Below, piece after piece: positions 16,138 through 23,842 of a DNA stretch of 64,000 nucleotides (the first letter of the stretch is position 1; every line of letters begins with the position of its first letter). Below the pieces are notes generated by a model. That model saw nothing but the letters and a program-made list of their open reading frames with translations, searched no databases and had not been told where the DNA came from. This stretch comes from Streptomyces sp. FIT100. Lineage in GTDB: Bacteria > Actinomycetota > Actinomycetes > Streptomycetales > Streptomycetaceae. A program made the position numbers and the translations under genes. The stretch is taken from assembly GCF_024584805.1 (NCBI RefSeq), contig NZ_CP075715.1, positions 4,412,526 to 4,476,525 on the forward strand, read 5' to 3'.

Positions 16138-16643
16138 ACTCCGCAAGTGAAGACGACTCCTTCGGTGACGGCCACTCCGTGAGCGGCGGCCACTCCATGG
16201 ACGACGACGACCTGACCACCATCCGGGTCGACCAGTTCCTCGCCCATCCGCCCGCCAAGGTCTGGCGTGCGCTGACCGAGCCCGAGCTCATCGCCCAGTG
16301 GCTGATGCCCTGCGACTTCAGGCTCGAAGTGGGGCACCGCTACGCGATGACCTCCGTGCCCCGCCCGAACACCGGCTTCTCCGGGACCGTCGAAGCCCAG
16401 GTGCTGGCCTTCGAGCGGGAGCGGATGCTCCGCGTCCAGTGGGCCGATGCCGACCCGGATTCCGCTGTGGACTGGACAATTACGTGGAGCCTGGAGCCAG
16501 AAGGCCGTGGAACGCGTCTCTTTCTCGTGCACGAGGGATTCGACCCGGACGATCCTGCCCAGCGGATGGCGCACAAGATCATGGGTGGCGGCTGGCGCTC
16601 GTCCGTCATGAAGGGGCTGGAGGGGACACTGGACCGGCTGTGA
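16134..16643 (+). CDS. SRPBCC/AHSA1 domain protein
   Basis: A 169-aa protein. After a ~25-residue acidic/Gly/Ser N-terminal tail, it shows the START-like helix-grip pattern of AHSA1 proteins: VDQFLAHPPAKVWRALTEPE, then IAQWLMPCDF, and the C-terminal helix GGGWRSSVMKGLEGTL. These proteins form a hydrophobic cavity; those linked to ArsR regulators are often of unknown ligand. Coupled to the ArsR gene by ATGA overlap. Confidence 0.87.
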   Translation: MNSASEDDSFGDGHSVSGGHSMDDDDLTTIRVDQFLAHPPAKVWRALTEPELIAQWLMPCDFRLEVGHRYAMTSVPRPNTGFSGTVEAQVLAFERERMLRVQWADADPDSAVDWTITWSLEPEGRGTRLFLVHEGFDPDDPAQRMAHKIMGGGWRSSVMKGLEGTLDRL

Positions 16644-16686
16644 CCAATGGTTGCGGAAAGTGCGGCTGTAACCGAAGGACCACCCC

Positions 16687-16716
16687 GCGTGCACGTGCAT
16701 CTGCTCATGCATACGC
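16687..16716 (+). promoter_or_regulatory. shared regulatory motif upstream of DUF397 gene
   Basis: GCGTGCACGTGCATCTGC (16687-16704), spacer TCA, then TGCATACGC (16708-16716): two 9-mers of the form TGCATNYGC at 12-bp period after a GTGCACG core. The same arrangement occurs inverted at 17671-17700 upstream of the convergent ATPase gene. It ends 64 bp before the DUF397 start; TATGAT at 16731-16736 could be the -10. Confidence 0.55.
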
Positions 16717-16780
16717 ATATGAAACACGGCTATGATCCGAGACAGTTGACACCTGCACCTTGTAACTCGGGGAGCGTCCT

Positions 16781-17020
16781 GTGCACGACGTGTACAACGG
16801 CATGGCGGCGACAGAGCTTCACGGGGTCGTCTGGCAGAAGAGCAGGCACAGCAACTCCCAGGGATCATGCGTGGAGTTCGCCAAACTGCCTGGTGGGAAC
16901 GTTGCGGTGCGCAATTCGCGCTACCCGAACGGGCCGGCGCTCGTCTATACGCCGGCCGAGATAGAAGCGCTGCTGCTGGGCGTGAAGGACGGGGAATTCG
17001 ACCATCTGACGGGCGGCTGA
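16781..17020 (+). CDS. DUF397 protein
   Basis: A 79-aa protein with the DUF397 signature: VVWQKSRHSNSQGSCVEFA, VAVRNSRYPNGPALVYTPAEI and the terminal FDHLTGG. In Streptomyces these small proteins occur with an HTH regulator (WhiJ/Scr1-like) and an ATPase of the anti-sigma type, and are thought to modulate the HTH partner in development or antibiotic control. GTG start follows GGGGAGCGTCCT. Convergent with the ATPase gene. Confidence 0.92.
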   Translation: MHDVYNGMAATELHGVVWQKSRHSNSQGSCVEFAKLPGGNVAVRNSRYPNGPALVYTPAEIEALLLGVKDGEFDHLTGG

Positions 17021-17081
17021 CAGGGCGGATGGAGCGGCGGCCGCAGGCTCCGCGGACCCCGCTCACTCCGCGCGAGCAAGC

Positions 17082-17573
17082 TCACTCCGCGTGCAGCCGG
17101 AACAGCGCCCAGACCACTTTTCCGGTCAACGGTCCGGCCAGTGGATGCCAACCCCAGCTGTCGCTGAAGGAATCGACCAGAAACAGTCCCCGGCCGGACT
17201 CCGCGGAGTCCTCCGCCTCACCCGCCACCGGGCTCTCCTCGCTGGGATCGCGCACCGCGCACACCAGCCGTCCCGTCCAGCGCATCAGATGCAGCCGCAC
17301 CGGCGGCTCCTGGTCCCGCTCGCGCGGTGTGTCCGCGGGCAGGGCGTGCCTGAGGGCGTTGGTGACGAGTTCGGAGACGACGAGCGCCACATCGTCGAAG
17401 CGGTCGGCCAGTTCCCACTGGGTCAGCGTGCGGCTGGTGAACTTCCGGGCGCCGCGCACGGCTTCGTAGCGAGCGGGCAGGGCGCAGGAGGCGGAGCAGG
17501 AGACGGCCGCGGGATCGATCGGCGGAAGCCCCTGCCGTAACGGCTCGAGCATGGTCGATCCATTCGTCCCCAT
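17082..17573 (-). CDS. ATP-binding protein (anti-sigma factor-like HATPase)
   Basis: A 163-aa GHKL-fold ATPase resembling SpoIIAB/RsbW. The N box is VVSELVTNALRHA and the G1/G2 region is SGRGLFLVDSFSDSWGW. Such proteins next to DUF397 and HTH genes form the abaA/whiJ-type regulatory set; kinase activity has mostly not been shown. ATG 17573 follows GGGAGTG. About 100 bp upstream lies an inverted copy of the motif found before the DUF397 gene, suggesting common control. Confidence 0.87.
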   Translation of the reverse strand: MGTNGSTMLEPLRQGLPPIDPAAVSCSASCALPARYEAVRGARKFTSRTLTQWELADRFDDVALVVSELVTNALRHALPADTPRERDQEPPVRLHLMRWTGRLVCAVRDPSEESPVAGEAEDSAESGRGLFLVDSFSDSWGWHPLAGPLTGKVVWALFRLHAE

Positions 17574-17670
17574 GCGAGGCACTCCCGGGAATCGCGGCTG
17601 TGACGCTACAACACGAACGAGCACGAACGAGTACGCAGGTGCGCGGGGTCCATGGTTCCGAATGAGATAG

Positions 17671-17700
17671 GCAGATGCAAGGGCAGATGCACGTGCACGC
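17671..17700 (-). promoter_or_regulatory. shared regulatory motif upstream of ATPase gene
   Basis: Read on the minus strand: GCGTGCACGTGCATCTGC (17700-17683), spacer CCT, TGCATCTGC (17679-17671). The first 18 bases are identical to the motif at 16687-16704. It lies in the 314-bp interval 17574-17887, which holds no gene; a CCGTA-N10-TACGG dyad (17784-17803) is the only other structure seen there. Confidence 0.55.
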
Positions 17701-17887
17701 GCCCGGCCTGTCCCGCCCCGTGCCGGTTCACGCCTGTTTCTTCCCCGAGCTTCTTTCACGCCCTTCCCAAAGGCTTCCTATTTCCGTAATCGATTGAGTA
17801 CGGGGCGGAGCGTTTTGGTGGCAGAATCCGGGGCTCGGGGCTCGGGGTGCTCCGTGACACCGAAGGCGATGGGGAGGGTTGGGAGAC

Positions 17888-18751
17888 GTGACCGCAGTGG
17901 AGTCGTCAGGTTCCGTGGTGCGGCGCATCCTGCTGGGCTCACAGCTGAGGCGGCTGCGGGAGTCGCGCGGAATCACCCGCGAGGCCGCCGGCTACTCGAT
18001 CCGGGCGTCCGAATCCAAGATCAGCCGTATGGAGTTGGGCAGGGTGAGCTTCAAGGCCAGGGATGTCGAGGACCTCCTCACGCTCTACGGCGTCACGGAC
18101 GAGGCGGAGCGCGACTCGCTGCTCGGCCTGGCCCGGGAGGCCAATGTGGCGGGCTGGTGGCACAGCTTCGGCGATGTGCTGCCGGGCTGGTTCCAGACCT
18201 ACATCGGCCTGGAGGGCGCGGCCTCACTCATCCGGATCTACGAAGTCCAGTTCGTTCACGGCCTGCTCCAGACGGAGGCGTACGCACACGCGGTCGTCTC
18301 CCGCGGAATGCCCGGAGCGCCGCGCGCCGAGATCGACCGCCGGGTCGCGCTGCGCCTGGAGCGCCAGAAGGTGCTCGTCTCCGAGCGGGCGCCGCGCTTC
18401 CACGCCGTGCTGGACGAGGCGGCGCTGCGCCGGCCCTACGGCGACCGGTCGGTGATGCAGGGCCAGCTGAGGCATCTGATCGACATCTCCGAGCAGTCGA
18501 ACATCACCCTGCAGGTGATGCCGTTCAGCTTCGGCGGCCACGCGGGAGAGTCGGGGGCGTTCACGATGCTGAGCTTCCCCGAGTCGGACCTCTCGGACAT
18601 CGTGTACCTGGAGCAGCTGACGAGCGCGCTCTATCTCGACAAGCGCGAAGAGGTCGCCCAGTACGAGCGTGTGATGGAGCGGCTGCAACGCGATTCACCA
18701 GGTCCGGAGGAGAGCCGGGACCTCCTCCGTGGTCTACTCCAACTGACGTAA
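17888..18751 (+). CDS. HTH (XRE) regulator with DUF5753, WhiJ/Scr1-like
   Basis: A 287-aa regulator. Residues ~15-70 form an XRE-type helix-turn-helix (LRRLRESRGITREAAGYSI, ASESKISRMELG), and the rest is DUF5753 (WFQTYIGLEGAASLIRIYE; VHGLLQTEAYA; ITLQVMPFSFGGHAG). Third member of the DUF397/ATPase trio. In characterised cases such regulators act in development and are modulated by the DUF397 partner. GTG 17888 was chosen with GGGGAGGG 10 bp upstream. Confidence 0.9.
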   Translation: MTAVESSGSVVRRILLGSQLRRLRESRGITREAAGYSIRASESKISRMELGRVSFKARDVEDLLTLYGVTDEAERDSLLGLAREANVAGWWHSFGDVLPGWFQTYIGLEGAASLIRIYEVQFVHGLLQTEAYAHAVVSRGMPGAPRAEIDRRVALRLERQKVLVSERAPRFHAVLDEAALRRPYGDRSVMQGQLRHLIDISEQSNITLQVMPFSFGGHAGESGAFTMLSFPESDLSDIVYLEQLTSALYLDKREEVAQYERVMERLQRDSPGPEESRDLLRGLLQLT

Positions 18752-18817
18752 AACGCCAGTACGATGACGTCCCATCAGGACCCCGCACCGTTTGCGCCGC
18801 CTGCAGTAAGGGATCGT

Positions 18818-20272
18818 ATGTCCTTCTTCACCGACCTGGCCCATCAGTACATCGACGGCGAGTGGCGGACCGGCAGCGGTTCGTGGGACATCATCGACTT
18901 CAATCCGTACAACGGTGAGAAGCTCGCCGCCATCACCGTCGCCACGGTCGCCGAGGTCGACCAGGCGTACCGGGCGGCGGAGCGGGCGCAGCGCCCCTGG
19001 GCCGAGACCAATCCGTACACCCGCAGACGGGTCTTCGAGCGCGCCCTGCGTCTCGTGGAGGAGCGCAACGAGGAGATCGCCGAGGCGATCGTCGAGGAGC
19101 TCGGCGGCACCCGGCTGAAGGCCCGGTACGAGATCCATCTGGCCAAGGAGTTCCTGCGCGAGGCGATACAGCTGGCGGTGCGCCCCGAGGGCCGGATCCT
19201 GCCGTCGCCGGTCGACGGCAAGGAGAACCGCCTCTACCGGCTGCCCGTCGGCGTCATAGGCGTCATCACCCCCTACAACTTCCCCCTCCTGGTGACCCTC
19301 AAGTCCGTCGCGCCCGCGCTGGCGCTCGGCAACGCGGTGGTCATCAAGCCCAACCAGAACACCCCGGTGGTCGGCGGCGGGCTGATCGCCAAGCTCTTCG
19401 AGGACGCGGGCCTGCCGCCCGGTCTGCTCAACGTCCTGATCACGGACATCGCCGAGATCGGTGACGCGCTCATCGAACACCCCGTGCCCAAGGTGATCTC
19501 GTTCGCCGGCTCGGACCGGGTGGGCCGCCATGTCGGGGCGGTCGCCGGCAGCCACTTCAAGCGGACGGTCCTGGAGCTCAGCGGGAACAGCGCACTGGTC
19601 GTCCTGGACGACGCCGATCTCGACTACGCCGTCGACGCCGCGGTCTTCAGCCGCTTCGTCTACCAGGGCCAGGTCTGTATGGCCGCCAACCGGATCCTGG
19701 TCGACCGGTCGGTGGCGGCCGAGTTCACCGAGAAGTTCACCGCGAAGACGGCGGCGCTGCGCACCGGCGAGCGGGACCCGGAGACGCAGATCGGCCCGGT
19801 CATCAACACCTTCCAGGCCGAGGCGCTGGCCGGGCTGGTCGACCAGGCGGTGGCGGACGGCGCCGAGGCGCTCGTACGCGGACGCACCCGCGGCAATCTC
19901 GTCGAGCCGACCGTGCTCACCGGGCTGCCGGAGGACTCGCCCCTCCTCCAGCAGGAGATCTTCGGACCGGTGGCGCTGCTCGCGACGTTCGACGGCGAGG
20001 AGGAGGCTGTGCGGGCCGTCAACGCCAGCCCGTACGGACTGAGCGGCGCCGTGCACACGCGGGACGTGGAGCGGGGCGTGCGGTTCGCGCAGCGCATCGA
20101 GACCGGGATGTTCCACGTCAACGACTCGACGATCCAGGACGAGCCGCTGATCGCGTTCGGCGGCGAGAAGCTCTCCGGGCTCGGGCGGCTCGGTGGCGAC
20201 GCGACGGTGGAGGCGTTCACCACGCAGAAGTGGATCTCGGTGCAGCACGGCCGGACGAGGTTTCCCCTCTGA
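18818..20272 (+). CDS. aldehyde dehydrogenase (aromatic/benzaldehyde type)
   Basis: A 484-aa NAD(P)+-dependent aldehyde dehydrogenase. Catalytic Cys is in YQGQVCMAANRI, and the general-base Glu in LELSGNSALVVLDDADL (usual ELGGKNP). GVIGVITPYNFP and the C-terminal FGGEKLSGLGRLGG are standard. The ELSGNSA variant is common in benzaldehyde, salicylaldehyde and vanillin dehydrogenases, so an aromatic aldehyde is likely. ATG 18818 has GGGAT upstream; ATG 18764 has no ribosome site. Confidence 0.88.
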   Translation: MSFFTDLAHQYIDGEWRTGSGSWDIIDFNPYNGEKLAAITVATVAEVDQAYRAAERAQRPWAETNPYTRRRVFERALRLVEERNEEIAEAIVEELGGTRLKARYEIHLAKEFLREAIQLAVRPEGRILPSPVDGKENRLYRLPVGVIGVITPYNFPLLVTLKSVAPALALGNAVVIKPNQNTPVVGGGLIAKLFEDAGLPPGLLNVLITDIAEIGDALIEHPVPKVISFAGSDRVGRHVGAVAGSHFKRTVLELSGNSALVVLDDADLDYAVDAAVFSRFVYQGQVCMAANRILVDRSVAAEFTEKFTAKTAALRTGERDPETQIGPVINTFQAEALAGLVDQAVADGAEALVRGRTRGNLVEPTVLTGLPEDSPLLQQEIFGPVALLATFDGEEEAVRAVNASPYGLSGAVHTRDVERGVRFAQRIETGMFHVNDSTIQDEPLIAFGGEKLSGLGRLGGDATVEAFTTQKWISVQHGRTRFPL

Positions 20273-20324
20273 AGTCTCCCTCCCCGGGGACTTGAGGACA
20301 GAGGCTGACCGCAAGGGTCCGTAG

Positions 20325-20342
20325 CTTCTGAGGTGTCAGAAG
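20325..20342. promoter_or_regulatory. inverted repeat upstream of DinB-like gene
   Basis: CTTCTGA-GGTG-TCAGAAG, a perfect 7-bp dyad about 31 bp before the start codon. It could be an operator or a small mRNA hairpin; no regulator is implied by the neighbours. Confidence 0.4.
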
Positions 20343-20373
20343 AACCGGCACCCCGGAAGAAGGACGGACACCC

Positions 20374-20922
20374 ATGGTCACTCACGTTCCCGCAGAGGCT
20401 CAGGGAGACGAGCGCGGCGCGCTGCTGAACTTCGTGGAGGCGCAGCGCGGCGCGATCCGCCGCTCGGTGCTCGGGCTCACCGAGGAGCAGGCGGCGAGCC
20501 GCCCGAGCGCCAGTGAGCTGTCGCTCTCCGGCCTGCTCAAGCATGTGGCGGAGGCCGAGCTGAACTGGCTGCGGATGGCGCAGCAGCAGCCGAACGAGCG
20601 GCAGCGCACCGAGCAGACCTGGAGCGACAGCTTCCGGCTGATGGACGGCGAGTCGGTCCCGGAGACGCTCGCGTTCTGGGAGTCGGTGGCCAAGGAGACC
20701 GAGGAGTTCATCCGCTCGGTGCCGAGCCTGGACGACACCTTCCCGCTGCCCGAAGCCCCCTGGTTCCCGAAGGAGGGCAGCGTCTCCATGCGCTGGCTGA
20801 TGCTGCACCTGGTCGAGGAGATCGGCCGGCACGCCGGCCACGCGGACATCATCAGGGAGTCCCTGGACGGCAAGGACGCCTATGAGCTGGTCGCCCTGGA
20901 GCGGGACGGGGCCGGGTCCTAG
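20374..20922 (+). CDS. DinB/DUF664 family protein
   Basis: A 182-aa four-helix-bundle protein. The three metal-ligand His positions of the DinB/MDMPI fold appear in LLKHVAEAELNW, WLMLHLVEEIGRHAGHADIIRE. Actinobacterial members include mycothiol-dependent S-transferases and isomerases, so a thiol-transfer role is possible. A strong GAAGAAGGACGG site lies before the ATG. Confidence 0.87.
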   Translation: MVTHVPAEAQGDERGALLNFVEAQRGAIRRSVLGLTEEQAASRPSASELSLSGLLKHVAEAELNWLRMAQQQPNERQRTEQTWSDSFRLMDGESVPETLAFWESVAKETEEFIRSVPSLDDTFPLPEAPWFPKEGSVSMRWLMLHLVEEIGRHAGHADIIRESLDGKDAYELVALERDGAGS

Positions 20923-21010
20923 GGCGGGGCCGGTCCTGGGGGTGGGGCCGGGGCATCAGGCCCAGGGCCTTCGAGGTGTGCCCGCCGCGCCGCTGTCAGA
21001 CGCTGGAACC

Positions 21011-21241
21011 ATGACCAACGACACCGGCGCACTGCCAAGGACCCCGATCGTCGTCCTCGGTGTCACACCGGGCGATCCGCCGTTCCGTCTGGTGGAGATC
21101 AACGGCGAGGCCGTCGGGACCGCTCGTGACGTGCTCGACGTGGTCAGGCTGGCCCACCATGCCGGGCTGACCCATGTCGACCTCGACGACCCGGCGGTCG
21201 TGCGCTGGGTCGGCGGAGGCAAGTACAAGTGGGCTCCCTGA
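21011..21241 (+). CDS. small conserved hypothetical protein
   Basis: A 76-aa protein with a beta-alpha-beta pattern (TPIVVLGVTP; FRLVEINGEAVGTA; DVLDVVRLAHHAGLTHVDL) ending VRWVGGGKYKWAP. No named family is recognised. Codon use is like its neighbours and the frame is well formed, which supports it being real. It sits between the DinB-like and PadR genes on the same strand. Confidence 0.6.
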   Translation: MTNDTGALPRTPIVVLGVTPGDPPFRLVEINGEAVGTARDVLDVVRLAHHAGLTHVDLDDPAVVRWVGGGKYKWAP

Positions 21242-21270
21242 CCGGCGGGGCCGCCGGAGCGTGCGTACCC

Positions 21271-21286
21271 TAGTCAAAGTTGAATA
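21271..21286. promoter_or_regulatory. PadR operator, site 1
   Basis: TAGTCAAAGTTGAATA, centred on TCAA-N2-TTGA, 22 bp before the padR-type gene. Two close matches precede the ABC exporter it presumably controls. Confidence 0.65.
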
Positions 21287-21307
21287 GGCGGGTGGAAGGG
21301 TACGCGG

Positions 21308-21949
21308 ATGTCAGCGATCCGGCTTCTGGTCCTCGGGGCCGTACGCCAGCACGGGCGGGCGCATGGATACCAGGTCCGCAACGACCTTGAGTTCTGGGGC
21401 GCGCACGAGTGGTCCAACGCGAAGCCGGGCTCGATCTACCACGCGCTGAAACAGATGGCCAAGCAGGGCCTGCTGCACGCCCATGAGACCGCGCCCTCGA
21501 CGGCCGGCGGCCCGCCCCGCACCGAGTACGAGATCACGGAGCGGGGCACCGAGGAGTTCCTGACGCTCCTGCGCGAGGCGCTGACGTCGTACGACCAGAA
21601 GACGGACGTCCTCTCGGCCGGCGTCGGCTTCATCGTGGACCTGGAGCGGAGCGAGGCGGTGGAGCTGCTCAAGGAGCGGGTGCGCCGCCTGGAGGAGTGG
21701 CGCGCCTCGGTCACCGAGTACTACACCCCCGAGGAAGGGCCCGAGTCGCTCGGTCACATCGGCGAGATCATGAACATGTGGGTCCACTCGGCGGACGCCG
21801 GGGCGGCGTGGACGCGCGGTCTGATCGAGCGGATCGAGGGCGGCGCGTACACGTTCGCCGGGGAGGGGGAGCCCTTTGTGGGGGTCCTCGGCGAGGGGCA
21901 GGAGAACCCGTACGCGACGGGCGTTCCCCATGAGGGGGATCAGCTCTAA
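21308..21949 (+). CDS. PadR-family transcriptional regulator
   Basis: A 213-aa regulator. The winged helix is LLVLGAVRQHGRAHGYQVRN with GSIYHALKQMAKQGLL as the recognition helix, followed by the wing PRTEYEITERG. The C-terminal helical dimer domain is the Vir/PadR_C-type region (ELLKERVRRLEEWRASV). Regulators of this type commonly repress a neighbouring DrrAB-like exporter until drug binds. Three TCAA-N2-TTGA sites at 21271, 21947 and 21992 support control of itself and the exporter. Confidence 0.9.
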   Translation: MSAIRLLVLGAVRQHGRAHGYQVRNDLEFWGAHEWSNAKPGSIYHALKQMAKQGLLHAHETAPSTAGGPPRTEYEITERGTEEFLTLLREALTSYDQKTDVLSAGVGFIVDLERSEAVELLKERVRRLEEWRASVTEYYTPEEGPESLGHIGEIMNMWVHSADAGAAWTRGLIERIEGGAYTFAGEGEPFVGVLGEGQENPYATGVPHEGDQL

Positions 21950-21962
21950 TCAAGTTTGACCA
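21947..21962. promoter_or_regulatory. PadR operator, site 2
   Basis: TAATCAAGTTTGACCA overlaps the stop codon of the PadR gene; TCAA-N2-TTGA core. Confidence 0.55.
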
Positions 21963-21991
21963 GCAGGCCCGGTGGTATTACCTTTCCCTGG

Positions 21992-22007
21992 TAGTCAAGT
22001 TTGATTA
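21992..22007. promoter_or_regulatory. PadR operator, site 3
   Basis: TAGTCAAGTTTGATTA, the best palindrome of the three, lies 45 bp after site 2 and 39 bp before the exporter ATPase start. Confidence 0.65.
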
Positions 22008-22045
22008 CTTGCTTTCCGGCCGGGCCGGAGCGCGGGAGGAGACGG

Positions 22046-22975
22046 ATGACGGACGCGATCGTCGTCGAGGGCGTACACAAGGCGTACGGCGGCAAGAAGG
22101 CCCTGGACGGGCTCGATCTGGTGGTCTGCGGCGGCACGGTGCACGCGGTGCTCGGGCCGAACGGGGCCGGGAAGACCACGGCGGTGCGGATCATGGCGAC
22201 GCTGCTGCGCCACGACGCGGGCGCCGTGCGCGTGGCCGGGTACGACGTACGGACGAAGGCCGCCGAGGTCCGGCGGAGGATCGGCCTGCTCGGGCAGCAC
22301 GCGGCCGTGGACGAGGAGCTCGGCGGCCGGCAGAACCTGGAGATGTTCGGGAGGCTGCACCATCTGGGCGCGCGGCGGGCGGGGACGCGGGCGGACGAAC
22401 TGCTGGAGCGGTTCGGGCTCGCGGACACCGGCCGCAAGGCGGTCAGGCAGTACAGCGGCGGGATGCGGCGGCGGCTCGACCTCGCCGCCTCGCTGATCAC
22501 CGAGCCGCAGGTGCTGTTCCTGGACGAGCCGACGACGGGACTCGACCCGAGGGGACGGGCGGAGGTGTGGCAGTCGGTGCGGTCGCTGGTCGGCGGCGGC
22601 ACGACCGTCCTGCTGACCACGCAGTACCTGGAGGAGGCCGACCAGCTGGCCGACCGGATCTCCGTGATCGACGGGGGGCGGGTCGTCGCGGACGGCACGG
22701 CCGACCAGCTCAAGGCGAAGCTGGGCGGCGACCGCATCGACGTCGTCCTGCGGGACGCTGCGGACCTGCCGCGCGCCGCCGTGCTGCTGCCGGGCGACCC
22801 GGCCGTGGACGCGGACCGGCGGCTGCTCAGCGCACCGGTGAGCGACCGGATGGCCGCGCTGACCGAGACCGTGCGCGCGCTGGAGGAGGCCGGGATCGAG
22901 GCGGAGGACATCGTCCTGCGCCGGCCGACCCTCGACGAGGTCTTCCTGCATCTCACCAAGGAGGCGGCCGCGTGA
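22046..22975 (+). CDS. ABC exporter ATPase (DrrA-like)
   Basis: A 309-aa ATP-binding subunit: Walker A GPNGAGKTT, signature YSGGMRRRLD, Walker B VLFLDEPT, and the DrrA-type C-terminal region containing GIEAEDIVLRRPTLDEVFL. Such proteins pair with a membrane subunit to export hydrophobic drugs or lipids. The stop overlaps the permease GTG start (GTGA). ATG 22046 follows GGGAGGAGACGG. Confidence 0.93.
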   Translation: MTDAIVVEGVHKAYGGKKALDGLDLVVCGGTVHAVLGPNGAGKTTAVRIMATLLRHDAGAVRVAGYDVRTKAAEVRRRIGLLGQHAAVDEELGGRQNLEMFGRLHHLGARRAGTRADELLERFGLADTGRKAVRQYSGGMRRRLDLAASLITEPQVLFLDEPTTGLDPRGRAEVWQSVRSLVGGGTTVLLTTQYLEEADQLADRISVIDGGRVVADGTADQLKAKLGGDRIDVVLRDAADLPRAAVLLPGDPAVDADRRLLSAPVSDRMAALTETVRALEEAGIEAEDIVLRRPTLDEVFLHLTKEAAA

Positions 22976-23748
22976 ACGCGTACGCACTGACCGACTCGTG
23001 GACCATGACCCGGCGCGAACTCGCCCACTGGGCGCGGCAGCCCGTGGAGGTGGTCGTCGGACTGGTCTTCCCGGTGATGCTGCTGCTGATGTTCGGCTAT
23101 CTCATCGGCGGCGGGCGGGGCGTCGAAGGGACGTACATCGGCTTCCTCGTGCCCGGCATGCTGGCGCTGACCATGGCCTTCGGCCTGGAAGCGACGATGA
23201 CGGCCGTCACCCAGGACCTCGACAAGGGGGTGATCGACCGCTTCCGGTCGCTGCCGATGGCGGACTCGGCGGTGCTGGTCGGCCGCAGCGTCGCGGATCT
23301 GCTCCAGTCGGCGCTCAGTCTCGTCGTGATGATCGGGGTCGCGTACGCGATCGGCTGGCGCTGGAACGGCGGGTTCGGGGCGCTCCTGTGGGCGCTCGGG
23401 CTGCTCCTCCTGCTGCGCTTCGCGATGCTGTGGGTCGGCATCCATCTGGCGATGGTGGCGGGCAGGCCGCAACTGGTGCAGGCCGTGCAGATCCTGGTCT
23501 GGCCGGTCGGCTTCCTCTCCAACGCCTTCGCGACCCCCGCGTCGATGCCCGGCTGGCTGGGCGCGACGGTCGAATGGAACCCGCTGTCGGCCACGGCCAC
23601 CGCGGTACGGGAGCTGTCGGGCATCGCGGCCGGCAGCGACTCCTGGGCGGCGGGCCACGCCCAGCTGCTCGCCCTGGCCTGGCCGTTGGTCCTGGTCGCG
23701 GTGTTCTTCCCGCTGGCGGTACGGCGCTTCGTACGCCTCAGCCACTAG
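22972..23748 (+). CDS. ABC-2 type exporter permease (DrrB-like)
   Basis: A 258-aa protein with about six membrane helices and the ABC-2 pattern: MTRRELAHWARQPVEVVVGL, then FRSLPMADSAVLVGR and the terminal segment ATVEWNPLSATATAVREL. Functions as the transmembrane partner of the DrrA-like ATPase. Substrate is unknown; the PadR regulator suggests an aromatic or drug-like inducer. Confidence 0.92.
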   Translation: MNAYALTDSWTMTRRELAHWARQPVEVVVGLVFPVMLLLMFGYLIGGGRGVEGTYIGFLVPGMLALTMAFGLEATMTAVTQDLDKGVIDRFRSLPMADSAVLVGRSVADLLQSALSLVVMIGVAYAIGWRWNGGFGALLWALGLLLLLRFAMLWVGIHLAMVAGRPQLVQAVQILVWPVGFLSNAFATPASMPGWLGATVEWNPLSATATAVRELSGIAAGSDSWAAGHAQLLALAWPLVLVAVFFPLAVRRFVRLSH

Positions 23749-23780
23749 CGGGTGCGCGGGGGGCGCGGCCGTCTGCCGCG

Positions 23781-23835
23781 CCCCCGTTTCTTCGACCGCA
23801 CCCCCGTTTCTTCGACCGCGCCCCCGATTCGTCGG
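23781..23835. repeat. 20-bp tandem repeat
   Basis: CCCCCGTTTCTTCGACCGCR at 23781-23800 and 23801-23820, with a third diverged partial copy to 23835. It lies between the convergent ends of the exporter and glutamate decarboxylase genes. Confidence 0.8.
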
Positions 23836-23842
23836 CCCCGGC

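Noticed and set aside
18764..18817. Upstream ATG for the aldehyde dehydrogenase
   Set aside because: No ribosome site, and the extra 18 residues lack family similarity.
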